Source: Emcibacter sp.
GTDB lineage: Bacteria > Pseudomonadota > Alphaproteobacteria > Sphingomonadales > Emcibacteraceae
Direction of reading: 5' to 3'
NCBI GenBank assembly: GCA_021774785.1
Contig: JAJFIQ010000025.1
Coordinates: 1-64,000 of the forward strand
Length of the DNA: 64,000 nucleotides
Under the pieces are notes generated by a model, which was given only the letters and a program-made list of their open reading frames with translations, was not told the origin of the DNA and searched no databases. The stretch's first letter is position 1. Every line of letters begins with the position of its first letter. Of this stretch, positions 34,561-44,420 are shown piece after piece. A program made the translations under genes and the position numbers.

Positions 34561-36327
34561 ATGGATGACAATCGTAATTTTATGACCGCAATTGCACTGA
34601 CGATGGCAATATTGTTGGGATATACTTATTTTTATGATGCGCCAAGGCAAAGAGCCATAGAAGAAGCGCATCAGGAACAGTTGATCGCAGAAGCCGAACA
34701 AAAAGGCGAGGAACTCCCCGACTTTAGCACCAGTACAAATCTTTCAGAGGGTATCCCCACTCAAAGCCCAACGGATGTTATGCAAATCCCCGTGGACCGG
34801 GCCGAAATTCTGGAATCCCGCACTAAAATTACTATCACTAGCCCTCATGTTCATGGCTCCATCGCCCTGAAAGGGGCCCGCATAGATGACCTGACCCTGG
34901 CCGATTATCAGGAAACATTGGATGAGGATTCCAAAGATGTGGCCCTTCTTAATCCAGAGGGCACAGAAGGTGCCTATTTCGTTGATTTCAGTTGGGGCAT
35001 TGACGGGGCCAAAGGGCCGGACAAGGATTCTGTCTGGACGACTGATAATGACGTTCTGGAAGCGGGCGATGATGTTACCCTGAAATGGGACAATGGTGCC
35101 GGACTATTGTTCAGCCGCACCATTGCCCTTGATAAGGATTATATGTTCACAGTCACTCAGAAGGTAATCAATACGACAGATGCCACGGTTAATGTGGCTC
35201 AATATGGCCGGGTTATCAGGCAAGGTCGCCCCGAGGGGCAAGCACTCTTCATCCTTCACGAAGGCCCTATGTGGTCTCTGGATGAAGGCATTGAAGAATT
35301 TACTTATGCTGACCTTGAGGACATGGGGAAAAAAGAAAAAAATTCCGCTAAAGCGACCACAGGTGGTTGGGTCGGTATTACCGATAAATATTGGCTGGTG
35401 GCCCTGATACCTGACCAGAAAAAAGAATTTAATGCGGAAATCTACCGTCGCGGCGATGAGGCTTCTGAAAAATTCTATACCAATTATTTTCATAATTGGA
35501 CCGCCTTGCAGTCCGGGGCAAGTTATGAAGAAAAATCCCGTCTGTTTGCCGGAGCAAAAAAAGTTTCCCTGTTGGACCGCTATACCGAAGTCGAAGATGT
35601 TAAGATGTTAAACTATGCCATTGACTGGGGTATGTTTTACTTTCTGACCAAACCGATTTTTTATCTGCTGGAAATCCTTTATGCCTTTGCGGGTAACTTT
35701 GGCGTAGCAATTCTGCTGCTGACCGCAATCGTCAAGCTAGCTTTGTTTCCCATCGCCAACAAGGGTTATAAATCCATGAATAAGATGAAGGTCTTGCAGC
35801 CAAAAATGCAGGCCCTGAAAGAAAAATACGGCGATGACAAAACTAAGATGCAGCAAGCTACGATGGAGCTGTATAAAAAGGAAAAGGTGAATCCGGTTTC
35901 AGGCTGCCTACCCATGTTCCTGCAGTTTCCGGTATTCTTTGCGCTCTATAAAGTGCTTTATGTGACCATTGATATGCGTCATGCGCCGTTCTTTGGCTGG
36001 ATTAAGGATTTGTCCGGGCCGGATACCATGCTGGTGAGCAACCTGTTTGGCCTGATCCCGTGGGAGCCAACCGGGTTTCTGGCGCTTGGAATTTTACCAG
36101 TCATTATGGGCTTCACCATGTGGTTGCAGATGCAGATGAACCCGTCTTCGGGCGATCCCCTGCAACGCAAAATCATGTTGTTCATGCCCATCGTCTTTAC
36201 CTTCATGCTGTCGCAATTCTCTGTTGGGTTGGTGATCTACTGGACCTTCAGTAATATTCTGGGCATCTTGCAACAATGGGTGCTGATGCGGCGGGGTGAC
36301 CCCGTGCCAGCGCAGACCAAGGCCTGA
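34561..36327 (+). CDS. yidC: Membrane protein insertase YidC
   Basis: The 588-residue insertase has an N-terminal membrane anchor (about residues 8-24), a large periplasmic beta domain (about 60-360) and the five-helix core. The core contains KLALFPIANKGYKSMNKMKV and KEKVNPVSGCLPMFLQFPVFFALY. The groove residue that is Arg in E. coli is Lys here (TAIVKLALF), as is usual in Alphaproteobacteria. It inserts and folds inner-membrane proteins with or without SecYEG. It is followed after 3 bases by engB. Confidence 0.97.
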   Translation: MDDNRNFMTAIALTMAILLGYTYFYDAPRQRAIEEAHQEQLIAEAEQKGEELPDFSTSTNLSEGIPTQSPTDVMQIPVDRAEILESRTKITITSPHVHGSIALKGARIDDLTLADYQETLDEDSKDVALLNPEGTEGAYFVDFSWGIDGAKGPDKDSVWTTDNDVLEAGDDVTLKWDNGAGLLFSRTIALDKDYMFTVTQKVINTTDATVNVAQYGRVIRQGRPEGQALFILHEGPMWSLDEGIEEFTYADLEDMGKKEKNSAKATTGGWVGITDKYWLVALIPDQKKEFNAEIYRRGDEASEKFYTNYFHNWTALQSGASYEEKSRLFAGAKKVSLLDRYTEVEDVKMLNYAIDWGMFYFLTKPIFYLLEILYAFAGNFGVAILLLTAIVKLALFPIANKGYKSMNKMKVLQPKMQALKEKYGDDKTKMQQATMELYKKEKVNPVSGCLPMFLQFPVFFALYKVLYVTIDMRHAPFFGWIKDLSGPDTMLVSNLFGLIPWEPTGFLALGILPVIMGFTMWLQMQMNPSSGDPLQRKIMLFMPIVFTFMLSQFSVGLVIYWTFSNILGILQQWVLMRRGDPVPAQTKA

Positions 36328-36330
36328 TTA

Positions 36331-36993
36331 GTGGATGTGTTGACAGAGGAAGAGAAGGCGGCTCGCCTTGAAAGGGGTCGTCTTTTGTTCGCCAAGCATG
36401 CGGAATTTCTTCTGGGCGTTGTGGCCCTGAAACACCTGCCCGAAGCTGACATGGTGGAAGTTTCCTTCGCCGGACGGTCAAATGTAGGCAAATCCAGTCT
36501 GCTTAATGCGCTCACGGATCAGAAAGGTCTGGCACGGACCTCCAATACGCCGGGTCGAACGCAGGAAGTGAACTTTTTTTCTCTCGGCAAAAAGGGCGAA
36601 GATGGGCTTTATCTATCGGACCTGCCGGGGTATGGTTACGCCAAGGTTTCTCGCTCCTTAGTCAAGGAATGGACAAAGCTGCTGAAAAGCTATCTTAGGG
36701 GGCGCCCCAATCTGCGGCGGGCATTCGTGTTGGTGGATAGCCGTCACGGAATTAAGGAAAGTGACCGTGAAATCATGTCTATGATGGATGAATGTGCTGT
36801 TTCTTACCAGATTATCCTGACAAAAGTTGACAAATTAAAAAAATCGGAGCAGGAAAAGATATTACAGAAGACCAAAGCTGAAATAGCCAAGAATGTTGCG
36901 GCTCATCCCGACATTATACCGACCAGTTCAGCCAAAGGTGACGGGATAGCAGAGTTACGCGCCGCAATAGCGGATCTCGTTTACGGAAATTAG
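36331..36993 (+). CDS. engB: Ribosome biogenesis GTPase EngB (YihA/YsxC)
   Basis: A 220-residue GTPase starting at a GTG 3 bases after yidC. G1 is GRSNVGKSS, G3 DLPGYGYAKVS, G4 TKVD and G5 SSAKGDG. EngB is needed for assembly of the large ribosomal subunit. The yidC-engB-argB order is typical of Alphaproteobacteria. Confidence 0.96.
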   Translation: MDVLTEEEKAARLERGRLLFAKHAEFLLGVVALKHLPEADMVEVSFAGRSNVGKSSLLNALTDQKGLARTSNTPGRTQEVNFFSLGKKGEDGLYLSDLPGYGYAKVSRSLVKEWTKLLKSYLRGRPNLRRAFVLVDSRHGIKESDREIMSMMDECAVSYQIILTKVDKLKKSEQEKILQKTKAEIAKNVAAHPDIIPTSSAKGDGIAELRAAIADLVYGN

Positions 36994-36999
36994 GGTATT

Positions 37000-37917
37000 A
37001 TGATGGAAAAAATAACATCAAAGCTAGATAAGCAAAAAGCCAGTTGGATCAAGAAAGCCAGTATTCTGTCCGAGGCACTACCCTATATGCGCCGTTACAA
37101 TGGCAGGACCATAGTCATTAAATATGGTGGTCATGCCATGGGGGATGAAGGTCTTGCTGAGAGCTTTGCCCATGATATTGTTCTGATGAAACAGGTAGGG
37201 ATGAACCCGATCGTTGTTCATGGCGGCGGCCCTCAGATTGGCCGTATGCTCGACCGCTTGAAAATTGAAAGTTCCTTCATTGATGGTCTGCGGGTCACGG
37301 ACAAGGCCACTGTCGAGGTGGTGGAAATGGTGCTGTCTGGCAATATCAATAAATCCATCGTTGGGGCCATCAATGGTGTTGGCGGCCATGCCGTGGGTCT
37401 GAGCGGCAAGGATAATAATCTTGTGGTAGCGGAACCTTTACGGCGGACGAAAAAGGATCCGGACTCACAGATTGAACAGGTTCTGGATTTAGGTTTTGTG
37501 GGCTATCCCAAGCGTGTCAATGCGGAATTCCTCAAGGTTTTCCGTAATACCAATATCATTCCTGTTATCGCCCCAATTGCCCTTGGGGAAGATGGGGAAA
37601 CATATAATATCAATGCCGATACCATGGCCGGTGCGCTGGCCTGTGCGGTAAAGGCTGAACGTTTGTTACTGCTTACCGATGTTGCAGGGGTGCGTGATGA
37701 GGAAAAAAATCTTTTAACGAACCTGAGCGAAGAACAGACCCAAGCCCTTATTGAAGATGGAACAATCTATGGCGGGATGATTCCAAAAGTGAATACCTGT
37801 GTGCATGCAGTGGAAAAAGGTGTCGGTGGTGCCGTTATTCTTGACGGGCGGGTAGAGCATGCTCTGTTGTTGGAGCTTTTTACCGAACATGGTGTCGGTA
37901 CTTTGATCCGCAAGTAA
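37000..37917 (+). CDS. argB: Acetylglutamate kinase
   Basis: The 305-residue amino-acid kinase has KYGGHAM and [13 protein letters not shown] at the N-terminus and the later [12 protein letters not shown] and [10 protein letters not shown] segments. It phosphorylates N-acetylglutamate, the second step of arginine synthesis. The N-terminal helix ([20 protein letters not shown] context) is of the arginine-inhibited, hexameric type. It lies 6 bases after engB and converges on the DUF2336 gene with a 20-base gap. Confidence 0.96.
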   Translation: MMEKITSKLDKQKASWIKKASILSEALPYMRRYNGRTIVIKYGGHAMGDEGLAESFAHDIVLMKQVGMNPIVVHGGGPQIGRMLDRLKIESSFIDGLRVTDKATVEVVEMVLSGNINKSIVGAINGVGGHAVGLSGKDNNLVVAEPLRRTKKDPDSQIEQVLDLGFVGYPKRVNAEFLKVFRNTNIIPVIAPIALGEDGETYNINADTMAGALACAVKAERLLLLTDVAGVRDEEKNLLTNLSEEQTQALIEDGTIYGGMIPKVNTCVHAVEKGVGGAVILDGRVEHALLLELFTEHGVGTLIRK

Positions 37918-37937
37918 AGATAGCTGATCTCAGATTA

Positions 37938-39194
37938 TCATCCACCATCATAGAGTTCCAGATCATATCCCATTTCAGTTTCAGATAGGGGGAAATCGCA
38001 TCCGTCTTTTGCGTTAAGAATTAGATTGGAGGGGATGCAGGATATTTCCAGCTGAATTTTGATTGCCGTTCTCATATTGAGCCCACAGCGCCAGGCTAAT
38101 GCCACAACCCGACGGGCTTTTTTGCTGTTAATAATTTTTCGGATTGCCGCCACAGGCATTTCTGACATTTCTGACAGGCAAAGATACAGAAGTTCTTTTT
38201 GACGGTTTTTGATGGTGTTTTCAATGAAAGCATCATCTAATAAGCCCTGCTCATAAAATCTCTGTGCCTGATTTTCCAGAGTATCTTTTTTCTCGCCATC
38301 AACAGCACTTTCCTTAATGCGCGTTCTGACCTGACGTAGCAGGTCGTCAGCCACATTCTTGTCAAGACTATAGGAACTGATCATTTGGTTAACCAGAGAC
38401 GAGGCCACAAAAGTGGCTATTCGTCTGATGGCGCGAATTGACAGGCTGGCGCTATTAACCAGCGGTTTATGAAGCACTTCTGTTTCTGTAGCCTGATCGA
38501 TGATCGCATCCAATGTGGTTTCCCTTATCTGGGCATTTTTATTGGCAAGCAAAGCCGCCACTGCGGGAATATCAAGGGATAAACTTATGGCTTCAGAAAC
38601 CTCCTCATCCACATGAGGCCTTTGGGCAATGGCTTTTATGGCACCGTCAACGGTGGTGGCTGCGATGATTTCTTTTAAATCATCGTTGCTGAGTAGGGGT
38701 GAATATTCCAGAATAGGGGAGCAGACTTCCAACTGGTCGTCACCGGCAAGCTGCATGATGATATGTTTTGGGACGCATTCAAATGTTTTTAGTTCTTCAG
38801 ATACTATGCGGCGCACTTGGGGAAATTGGTCGCTGGCTAACGTTTCCAGAATTTCGATCGCTTTTTCGCGAATTTTGGTAATCTCATTTTCAGCCAGGTC
38901 GGGCAACATGCGGGCAATTTTTCTGGCCAGTTCCTGACGTACTTCCACATCTTTGTCTTTAACCAGAACATCATTGGCTTGATGGGGGGTGTTTTTATTT
39001 ATGGCAATTTTCCGGCGAATTGCTGCGGAATTATCCGTTGCCAGATAATAAAGAATTTCAGGTTTCGTATCTTTATGGCTGGCAAGTTTATGCTTGTCCT
39101 GATTATTCTTTTTTTCTAAAGCTGTCTTGGCTTCCTCATAGGAATATTTCTTGTTAGGGTCGCCGAAGAAGCGTTCCAGAATATTTTTAATCAT
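37938..39194 (-). CDS. DUF2336 family HEAT-like repeat protein
   Basis: The 418-residue, mostly helical protein has HEAT-like repeats (for example DKDVEVRQELARKIA, DQFPQVRRIVSEEL, NKNAQIRETTLDAI) and a C-terminal region typical of DUF2336, a family common in Alphaproteobacteria. It has no membrane segments. Its start overlaps the end of the diguanylate cyclase gene by 8 bases, so the two are translationally coupled and probably act together. Molecular function unknown. Confidence 0.8.
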   Translation of the reverse strand: MIKNILERFFGDPNKKYSYEEAKTALEKKNNQDKHKLASHKDTKPEILYYLATDNSAAIRRKIAINKNTPHQANDVLVKDKDVEVRQELARKIARMLPDLAENEITKIREKAIEILETLASDQFPQVRRIVSEELKTFECVPKHIIMQLAGDDQLEVCSPILEYSPLLSNDDLKEIIAATTVDGAIKAIAQRPHVDEEVSEAISLSLDIPAVAALLANKNAQIRETTLDAIIDQATETEVLHKPLVNSASLSIRAIRRIATFVASSLVNQMISSYSLDKNVADDLLRQVRTRIKESAVDGEKKDTLENQAQRFYEQGLLDDAFIENTIKNRQKELLYLCLSEMSEMPVAAIRKIINSKKARRVVALAWRCGLNMRTAIKIQLEISCIPSNLILNAKDGCDFPLSETEMGYDLELYDGG

Positions 39195-41013
39195 TGGTAT
39201 TGCTTTCTTGTTCGTCGTACGCGCTACTATTGTCGTCTTTTACTTCGCCATTGGCATCATACATTACACAGGTGGCTTTCCCATTGGCTTTAGCCTGATA
39301 AAGGGCTTTGTCCGCCATTTCCAGTAGGCCATCAAAAGTGTGTTCTTGATCGGGATTGCTAATGGCTATACCGATCGAAATGGATAGCTGTGGCCCCTCA
39401 ACATCGGCAAGATGGGCAAGTTGGGATCCTGCGATGACAAAATTTTGGGCTTTCAGGAATGCATCGGTGCTGTTAATTTCATCTAGCCATATGGCAAATT
39501 CATCGCCGCCTAAACGGGCCGAATAATCACCGATCCGAATGTTGGTATTTATGATCCGGGCCAGTTCCTGCAAAATCATATCACCATGTGCATGGCCTTT
39601 GCTGTCGTTAATATTTTTGAAGTTATCTAGGTCAAGGTAAAGCATCGCGCCACCTATGCGGCTTCTTTTCTGGTTCTTGATACGTTTCTTGATTTCTTGG
39701 GCAAAAGCTCTGCGGTTGAGAAGATTTGTCAGTTCATCGGTAAAAGCTCTTTTTTCAAGTTCTTCAAAGCTAATGACTTGTTCTAACGCAATCCCGAGAT
39801 GGGTAGTGATACCATTGAACATATGGACATCATCCTCTGTCCAATCTTTGGTCATGACATCATTTGCTTCCGCCGCTTTGTTACGGATCAGGAAAATGGC
39901 ACCATTATTGATAGCGTGATGATTGGTGATGCCAATCATGATGTGATGTCCGTTAATTTCCAGTGTTTCTATATTATCTTTGATTTTCCCGGAACTCTGC
40001 CAGATGCCCATGGCTTTTTGACATAGAGTATAAATCAAATCTGGTTCAGACAGATTTCCTTGCTGTTGTTTGATCTCGGCTTTGAAACTGCCATCCGGAT
40101 ATTTTGTTTTCTGGATGATGTAGCAGCTATCTGCCTGTATGCCCTCCAATGTGACGTTGAGGGCCTTTTCCAGCATCTCTGAAGGATTGACCATGTCCCG
40201 GATCGTGGCAACAATCTTGGTGAGAACATGTTCCCGTTTGTTCGTTCTTCGCAGAACCGCCTCTCGCTCGCGTATATGGGTAATATCGCGGCAAACGCCC
40301 CGCGCACCCTGCCATTTTGCGTTATTATCCAATACAGGAACCGCAGATACCAGAAGGCACGCCATAGAACCGTCAGCCCGTTTGAGCCATAATTCCATCT
40401 CATTGACTTTATCCATTGTGTCAAAGGGGTTTCTTTCTTCACCCCCGATGATCATTTCGCGGGAGTTTTTTCCGTTTAGTTCATAAGATGTGTAGCCAAG
40501 AATACCCTTGGGGGAGACATAGATAAAGTTCCCGTTATTGTCTGTTTCCCAAGCGAAGTCTGTGGAACAGCTGACCAGATCTTTGAACATTTGACGTGAT
40601 TCAACCAAGGCATTGGTCAGGTTATTTTCAATGGTGGTTTCCCGGCCAAATAAAAACACAATGGGGGTGCTGTTTTTCTGCCCTTGTTCCAGTGGAAAGG
40701 CATATAGGTCATAATGACGCAGACCGTCGCTGTCATCCAGTGTTGCTTTCTGGGTATCTGGACAGACATTGGCCAGGCAGCGTGATATCATGGCTTTCAG
40801 GAAGGCTTCCTGATTGCGGATGGGACCCAACAGACTTTTGGCAAAAACATTGTGATATACAATATTCATATTCCCGTCCACCAACAGTGCTGGCCCGGGA
40901 AACATGTCTACCATTACAGACGGCTCAAATTGACAAGACGCAGGGAGTGTTTGTTGCTGTTTATTGCCTTCACCTTTGGCATTTAGCAAAACACGTGCGA
41001 TATTAGATTCCAT
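39187..41013 (-). CDS. Diguanylate cyclase with PAS and GAF-type sensor domains
   Basis: The 608-residue cytosolic protein reads as PAS-like (about 30-90), PAS (about 142-255, with FAWETDNNGNFIYVS and a PAC-like motif), GAF-like (about 265-420) and a GGDEF domain (about 430-585). The active site is intact (RLGGDEFAIW) and an RIGD inhibitory site lies five residues before it, so an active, feedback-inhibited cyclic-di-GMP synthase is expected. No EAL domain. No membrane helix, so it senses a cytoplasmic cue, perhaps redox or a small ligand. The DUF2336 gene overlaps its end. Confidence 0.9.
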   Translation of the reverse strand: MESNIARVLLNAKGEGNKQQQTLPASCQFEPSVMVDMFPGPALLVDGNMNIVYHNVFAKSLLGPIRNQEAFLKAMISRCLANVCPDTQKATLDDSDGLRHYDLYAFPLEQGQKNSTPIVFLFGRETTIENNLTNALVESRQMFKDLVSCSTDFAWETDNNGNFIYVSPKGILGYTSYELNGKNSREMIIGGEERNPFDTMDKVNEMELWLKRADGSMACLLVSAVPVLDNNAKWQGARGVCRDITHIREREAVLRRTNKREHVLTKIVATIRDMVNPSEMLEKALNVTLEGIQADSCYIIQKTKYPDGSFKAEIKQQQGNLSEPDLIYTLCQKAMGIWQSSGKIKDNIETLEINGHHIMIGITNHHAINNGAIFLIRNKAAEANDVMTKDWTEDDVHMFNGITTHLGIALEQVISFEELEKRAFTDELTNLLNRRAFAQEIKKRIKNQKRSRIGGAMLYLDLDNFKNINDSKGHAHGDMILQELARIINTNIRIGDYSARLGGDEFAIWLDEINSTDAFLKAQNFVIAGSQLAHLADVEGPQLSISIGIAISNPDQEHTFDGLLEMADKALYQAKANGKATCVMYDANGEVKDDNSSAYDEQESNTND

Positions 41014-41106
41014 ATTTCAGATACCTGGGTTAAAAACAACTAGCTTATACGGACACCATGTTATCTGATGAGCCTTAACAACAAGTAAAGTTTCAGGAGT
41101 GTTTTA

Positions 41107-41778
41107 TTGGTTGCTAAATTGGATACGAGTTTGATAGATTTCTGGATTTTTGATCTGGATAACACGTTATACCCGGCTAAAAACAACCTGTTTTCACAGA
41201 TAGACAAGCGAATGGGTGGCTTTATTTCCCAGGCTTTTAATTTGCCACTTGATGAGGCAAGAAAGCTTCAGAAGAAATATTATCACGAGCATGGCACTAC
41301 ACTCAGGGGATTAATGACCGAACATGATATTAAGCCGCAAGATTATCTGAACTATATTCACGAAATTAATTTTGATGTATTACAAAGAGATAACGCCTTG
41401 AATGAGGCCCTGAAAAACCTTAACGGGGTAAAAATTATCTATACCAATGCCTCTTATGATTATGCCCTGAAGGTTATGGAGAGAATTGGGATTGACGGTA
41501 TGTTCAGCGATATTTTTGATATTAAATCAGCAGAATATTATCCAAAGCCCGATCCGCAAAGTTACCATAAAATGGTGCGTGAATTGGATGTGGATCCGAA
41601 GAAGTCTGTCATGGTGGAAGATATCGCCCGTAATCTTGTGCCGGCTAGTGAAATGGGTATGAAAACTGTTTGGGTTCCCACGGGCCATAAATGGTCCGAG
41701 GAGGGAGCCGGGCCGGAGCATATCGATTATACGGCACCTGATCTGGTAGAATGGCTAAAATCACTGGGAAAAGATTGA
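41107..41778 (+). CDS. HAD-family pyrimidine 5'-nucleotidase
   Basis: The 223-residue protein starts with TTG at 41107, with AGGAG 7 bases upstream. The HAD nucleophile motif is DLDNTLYPA (about residues 15-23), followed by YTNAS, KPDPQSY and VEDIARNL. This is the SDT1/PHM8-like pyrimidine 5'-nucleotidase group, which dephosphorylates nucleoside monophosphates. It stands alone before dapD, with a divergent cyclase gene upstream. Confidence 0.88.
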   Translation: MVAKLDTSLIDFWIFDLDNTLYPAKNNLFSQIDKRMGGFISQAFNLPLDEARKLQKKYYHEHGTTLRGLMTEHDIKPQDYLNYIHEINFDVLQRDNALNEALKNLNGVKIIYTNASYDYALKVMERIGIDGMFSDIFDIKSAEYYPKPDPQSYHKMVRELDVDPKKSVMVEDIARNLVPASEMGMKTVWVPTGHKWSEEGAGPEHIDYTAPDLVEWLKSLGKD

Positions 41779-41842
41779 CAGTCTACGGCTAATCAGTATT
41801 GTCGGGCAAAGTTAGCCACACAGTAAGTTACAGGGAAAATTT

Positions 41843-42688
41843 ATGACCGACCAGTCATTGGAAAATACTATCAATCAAGCTTGGGATGACCGAGCAGGAA
41901 TAAACTCATCCACCACGGGTGAAGTCCGGGAAGCCGTGGAGCATACCCTTAGCCTTTTGGACAACGGCGAAGCGCGTGTTGCCTCAAAAGAAAATGATAA
42001 ATGGGTAGTGCATCAATGGCTGAAAAAAGCCGTATTATTATCTTTCAGTCTCAATGAAATGAAGATCATTAAAGGGGCGCCCGGAGAGGATGCCAACTGG
42101 TATGACAAAGTACCATCAAAATTTGAAGGCTGGGACAAGATCCGCTTTGATGAGGCAGCATTCCGCGCGGTGCCAAGTGCCATCGTCCGTCATTCGGCCT
42201 ATATTGCGCCGGGAGCAGTTTTAATGCCGTCCTTTGTTAATCTGGGCGCTTACGTTGATGAGGGGACCATGGTTGATACATGGACCACCGTTGGATCCTG
42301 CGCACAAATAGGAAAGAATGTTCATCTATCAGGCGGTGTAGGTATTGGTGGGGTACTGGAGCCTTTACAGGCTGGCCCCGTGATTATTGAAGATAATTGC
42401 TTCATTGGCGCCCGTTCCGAGGTGGCCGAAGGCGTTATCGTCGAAGAGGGCGCGGTGTTGAGTATGGGCGTTTATATCGGTGCATCTACAAAAATTATTG
42501 ACCGGGCAACCGGCGAAGTTTTCATGGGACGGGTACCCGCATATAGCGTTGTCGTGTCAGGGTCCATGCCAGGCAAGCCTTTGCCCGATGGTACGCCGGG
42601 GCCAAGTCTTTATGTGGCGGTTATTGTCAAACGGGTGGACGCCCGCACCCGTTCTAAAACATCCATCAATGAACTGTTGAGGGATTAA
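41843..42688 (+). CDS. dapD: 2,3,4,5-tetrahydropyridine-2,6-dicarboxylate N-succinyltransferase
   Basis: The 281-residue enzyme has a left-handed beta-helix built of hexapeptide repeats ([20 protein letters not shown] and following) and the motif [15 protein letters not shown]. It succinylates the cyclic intermediate of lysine and diaminopimelate synthesis. Its TAA overlaps the ATG of dapE by one base, giving a dapDE operon. Confidence 0.96.
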   Translation: MTDQSLENTINQAWDDRAGINSSTTGEVREAVEHTLSLLDNGEARVASKENDKWVVHQWLKKAVLLSFSLNEMKIIKGAPGEDANWYDKVPSKFEGWDKIRFDEAAFRAVPSAIVRHSAYIAPGAVLMPSFVNLGAYVDEGTMVDTWTTVGSCAQIGKNVHLSGGVGIGGVLEPLQAGPVIIEDNCFIGARSEVAEGVIVEEGAVLSMGVYIGASTKIIDRATGEVFMGRVPAYSVVVSGSMPGKPLPDGTPGPSLYVAVIVKRVDARTRSKTSINELLRD

Positions 42689-43842
42689 TGACGATTATTG
42701 ATGCGGTAAAACTCACTCAAGACCTCATTCGCTGCCCCAGTGTGACCCCGGCAGATGCTGGTGCGTTGGATGTACTTCAGGCGGCCTTGGGTGATCTGGG
42801 TTTTGCCTGCCGGCGTTTGCCCTTCTCAGAGGATGGTACGGCGACCATCGATAATCTCTATGCCCGTCTGGGAACTGCGGCTCCCAACTTCTGTTTTGCC
42901 GGGCATACTGATGTGGTTCCTGTGGGTAATGAGGGGCAGTGGCAGAATGACCCTTTTGCCGGGGAAGTGAAAGACAGCGCGATCTTTGGCCGTGGGGCTT
43001 CGGATATGAAAGGTGCCATTGCGGCTTTTGTATCAGCAGTATCCGGGTTCATTGAAACGAATGGCAGCTTTGATGGCTCTATTAGTTTCCTGATCACCGG
43101 CGATGAGGAAGGACCAGCGATCAATGGCACCATTAAGATGCTGGACTGGTTAGAGAAAAATGGCGAAAAATTGGACTATTGTCTGGTTGGTGAACCCACT
43201 AATCCAGACAAAGTCGGTGACATGGCCAAGATCGGACGGCGGGGAAGCCTGAACAGCAGCTTGACCGTAAAGGGCGTACAGGGCCATGTGGCATATCCCG
43301 ATTTGGCCGATAACCCGATTCCGCGTCTGGTGAAAATGCTGGGTGGCTTGCTGTCACACAAACTGGATGGTGGTAACGACCATTTTCAACCGTCGAACCT
43401 TGAAATCGTCTCAATCGATGTGGGCAATAGTGCCAGCAACGTGATTCCGGCGCAGGCCACTGCAAATTTTAATATTCGCTTTAACAATGAACAGACGGAT
43501 GACGGATTGCAGGACTGGATAAGGTCGGTTTGTGACGGTGTTGGGGGGGATTATGACCTGAATATGAAAGCGTCCGGTGATGCCTTTCTAACGCCGCCGG
43601 GCAGGTTAAGCACAGTGATTACCGATGCGGTGAAAAAAGTAATGGGGCAGACGGTGGAGTTGAGTACATCGGGCGGCACTTCGGATGCCCGTTTCATTAA
43701 AAATCATTGTCCGGTATCAGAGTTTGGCTTGGTTAATAAAACCATGCATAAGGTTGATGAATGTGTCAGTCTGGAAGAACTTGATCAATTAACAAAAATT
43801 TATAGTGAGATATTGAGGGCCTTTTTTAAAGGGCGGAAGTGA
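42688..43842 (+). CDS. dapE: Succinyl-diaminopimelate desuccinylase
   Basis: The 384-residue M20 metallohydrolase has its metal ligands in FAGHTDVVPVG, GRGASDMKG and TGDEEGPAINGT, plus the late ELSTSGGTSDARF segment. It removes succinate to give LL-diaminopimelate, for lysine and peptidoglycan. It is coupled to dapD upstream and touches the Yip1-like gene downstream. Confidence 0.96.
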   Translation: MTIIDAVKLTQDLIRCPSVTPADAGALDVLQAALGDLGFACRRLPFSEDGTATIDNLYARLGTAAPNFCFAGHTDVVPVGNEGQWQNDPFAGEVKDSAIFGRGASDMKGAIAAFVSAVSGFIETNGSFDGSISFLITGDEEGPAINGTIKMLDWLEKNGEKLDYCLVGEPTNPDKVGDMAKIGRRGSLNSSLTVKGVQGHVAYPDLADNPIPRLVKMLGGLLSHKLDGGNDHFQPSNLEIVSIDVGNSASNVIPAQATANFNIRFNNEQTDDGLQDWIRSVCDGVGGDYDLNMKASGDAFLTPPGRLSTVITDAVKKVMGQTVELSTSGGTSDARFIKNHCPVSEFGLVNKTMHKVDECVSLEELDQLTKIYSEILRAFFKGRK

Positions 43843-44420
43843 TGGAACAGCGTAATTCCCTAATAAATCATTTTATCCAGTCGATTGCTGGTGCGTGGGA
43901 GTTTGTCAAACTCAATCCCCGGGCAATGGAATATTTTGATACTTCGGCGGAGGCTTTCTGGAAATCATTCTGGGCTATCGTTCTGGTCGCGCCGGTATTT
44001 TTTCTTGGGCTAAATGTGAGTTTTGATCTGGCGGTGGAACAGGGTCATCAAATTTCACTTGCCGCCCATGTCATTGAATTTATACTCAGATTACCGCTTA
44101 TTGCGGTGGTGATGATATTTTTTACAAAATTCCTGAAAATTGATACCTATTATTCCAATATGATCATTGCATTCAATTGGTTATGGGTTATTGCCAATTA
44201 TATCATTCTGCCCATATCCATGTTGATTAGCATGGGCATATTGCCCCTTGAAGCCGGTACTTTGGGTGTGATGGTGGTTGCCATATATTTGGAGCTTTAT
44301 GTAACCTGGTTCCTGTTCAAACAATCGCTTCAGATCAGCGGCTGGCTGGCTTTTGGGGTAGTGGTTTTCAAAGCCCTGTTCACCCTGTCCGCTATGCAGC
44401 TCATTATCAGAATTTTTTAA
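43842..44420 (+). CDS. Yip1-like integral membrane protein
   Basis: About 192 residues with five hydrophobic segments (near 45-65, 80-105, 115-140, 143-165 and 168-190). The overall pattern resembles Yip1/DUF1282-type proteins. I take ATG 43842, which overlaps the dapE stop (TGATG); GTG 43839 is also possible. Function unknown; co-transcription with dapDE is likely. The end overlaps the convergent Sel1 gene by 4 bases. Confidence 0.7.
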   Translation: MEQRNSLINHFIQSIAGAWEFVKLNPRAMEYFDTSAEAFWKSFWAIVLVAPVFFLGLNVSFDLAVEQGHQISLAAHVIEFILRLPLIAVVMIFFTKFLKIDTYYSNMIIAFNWLWVIANYIILPISMLISMGILPLEAGTLGVMVVAIYLELYVTWFLFKQSLQISGWLAFGVVVFKALFTLSAMQLIIRIF

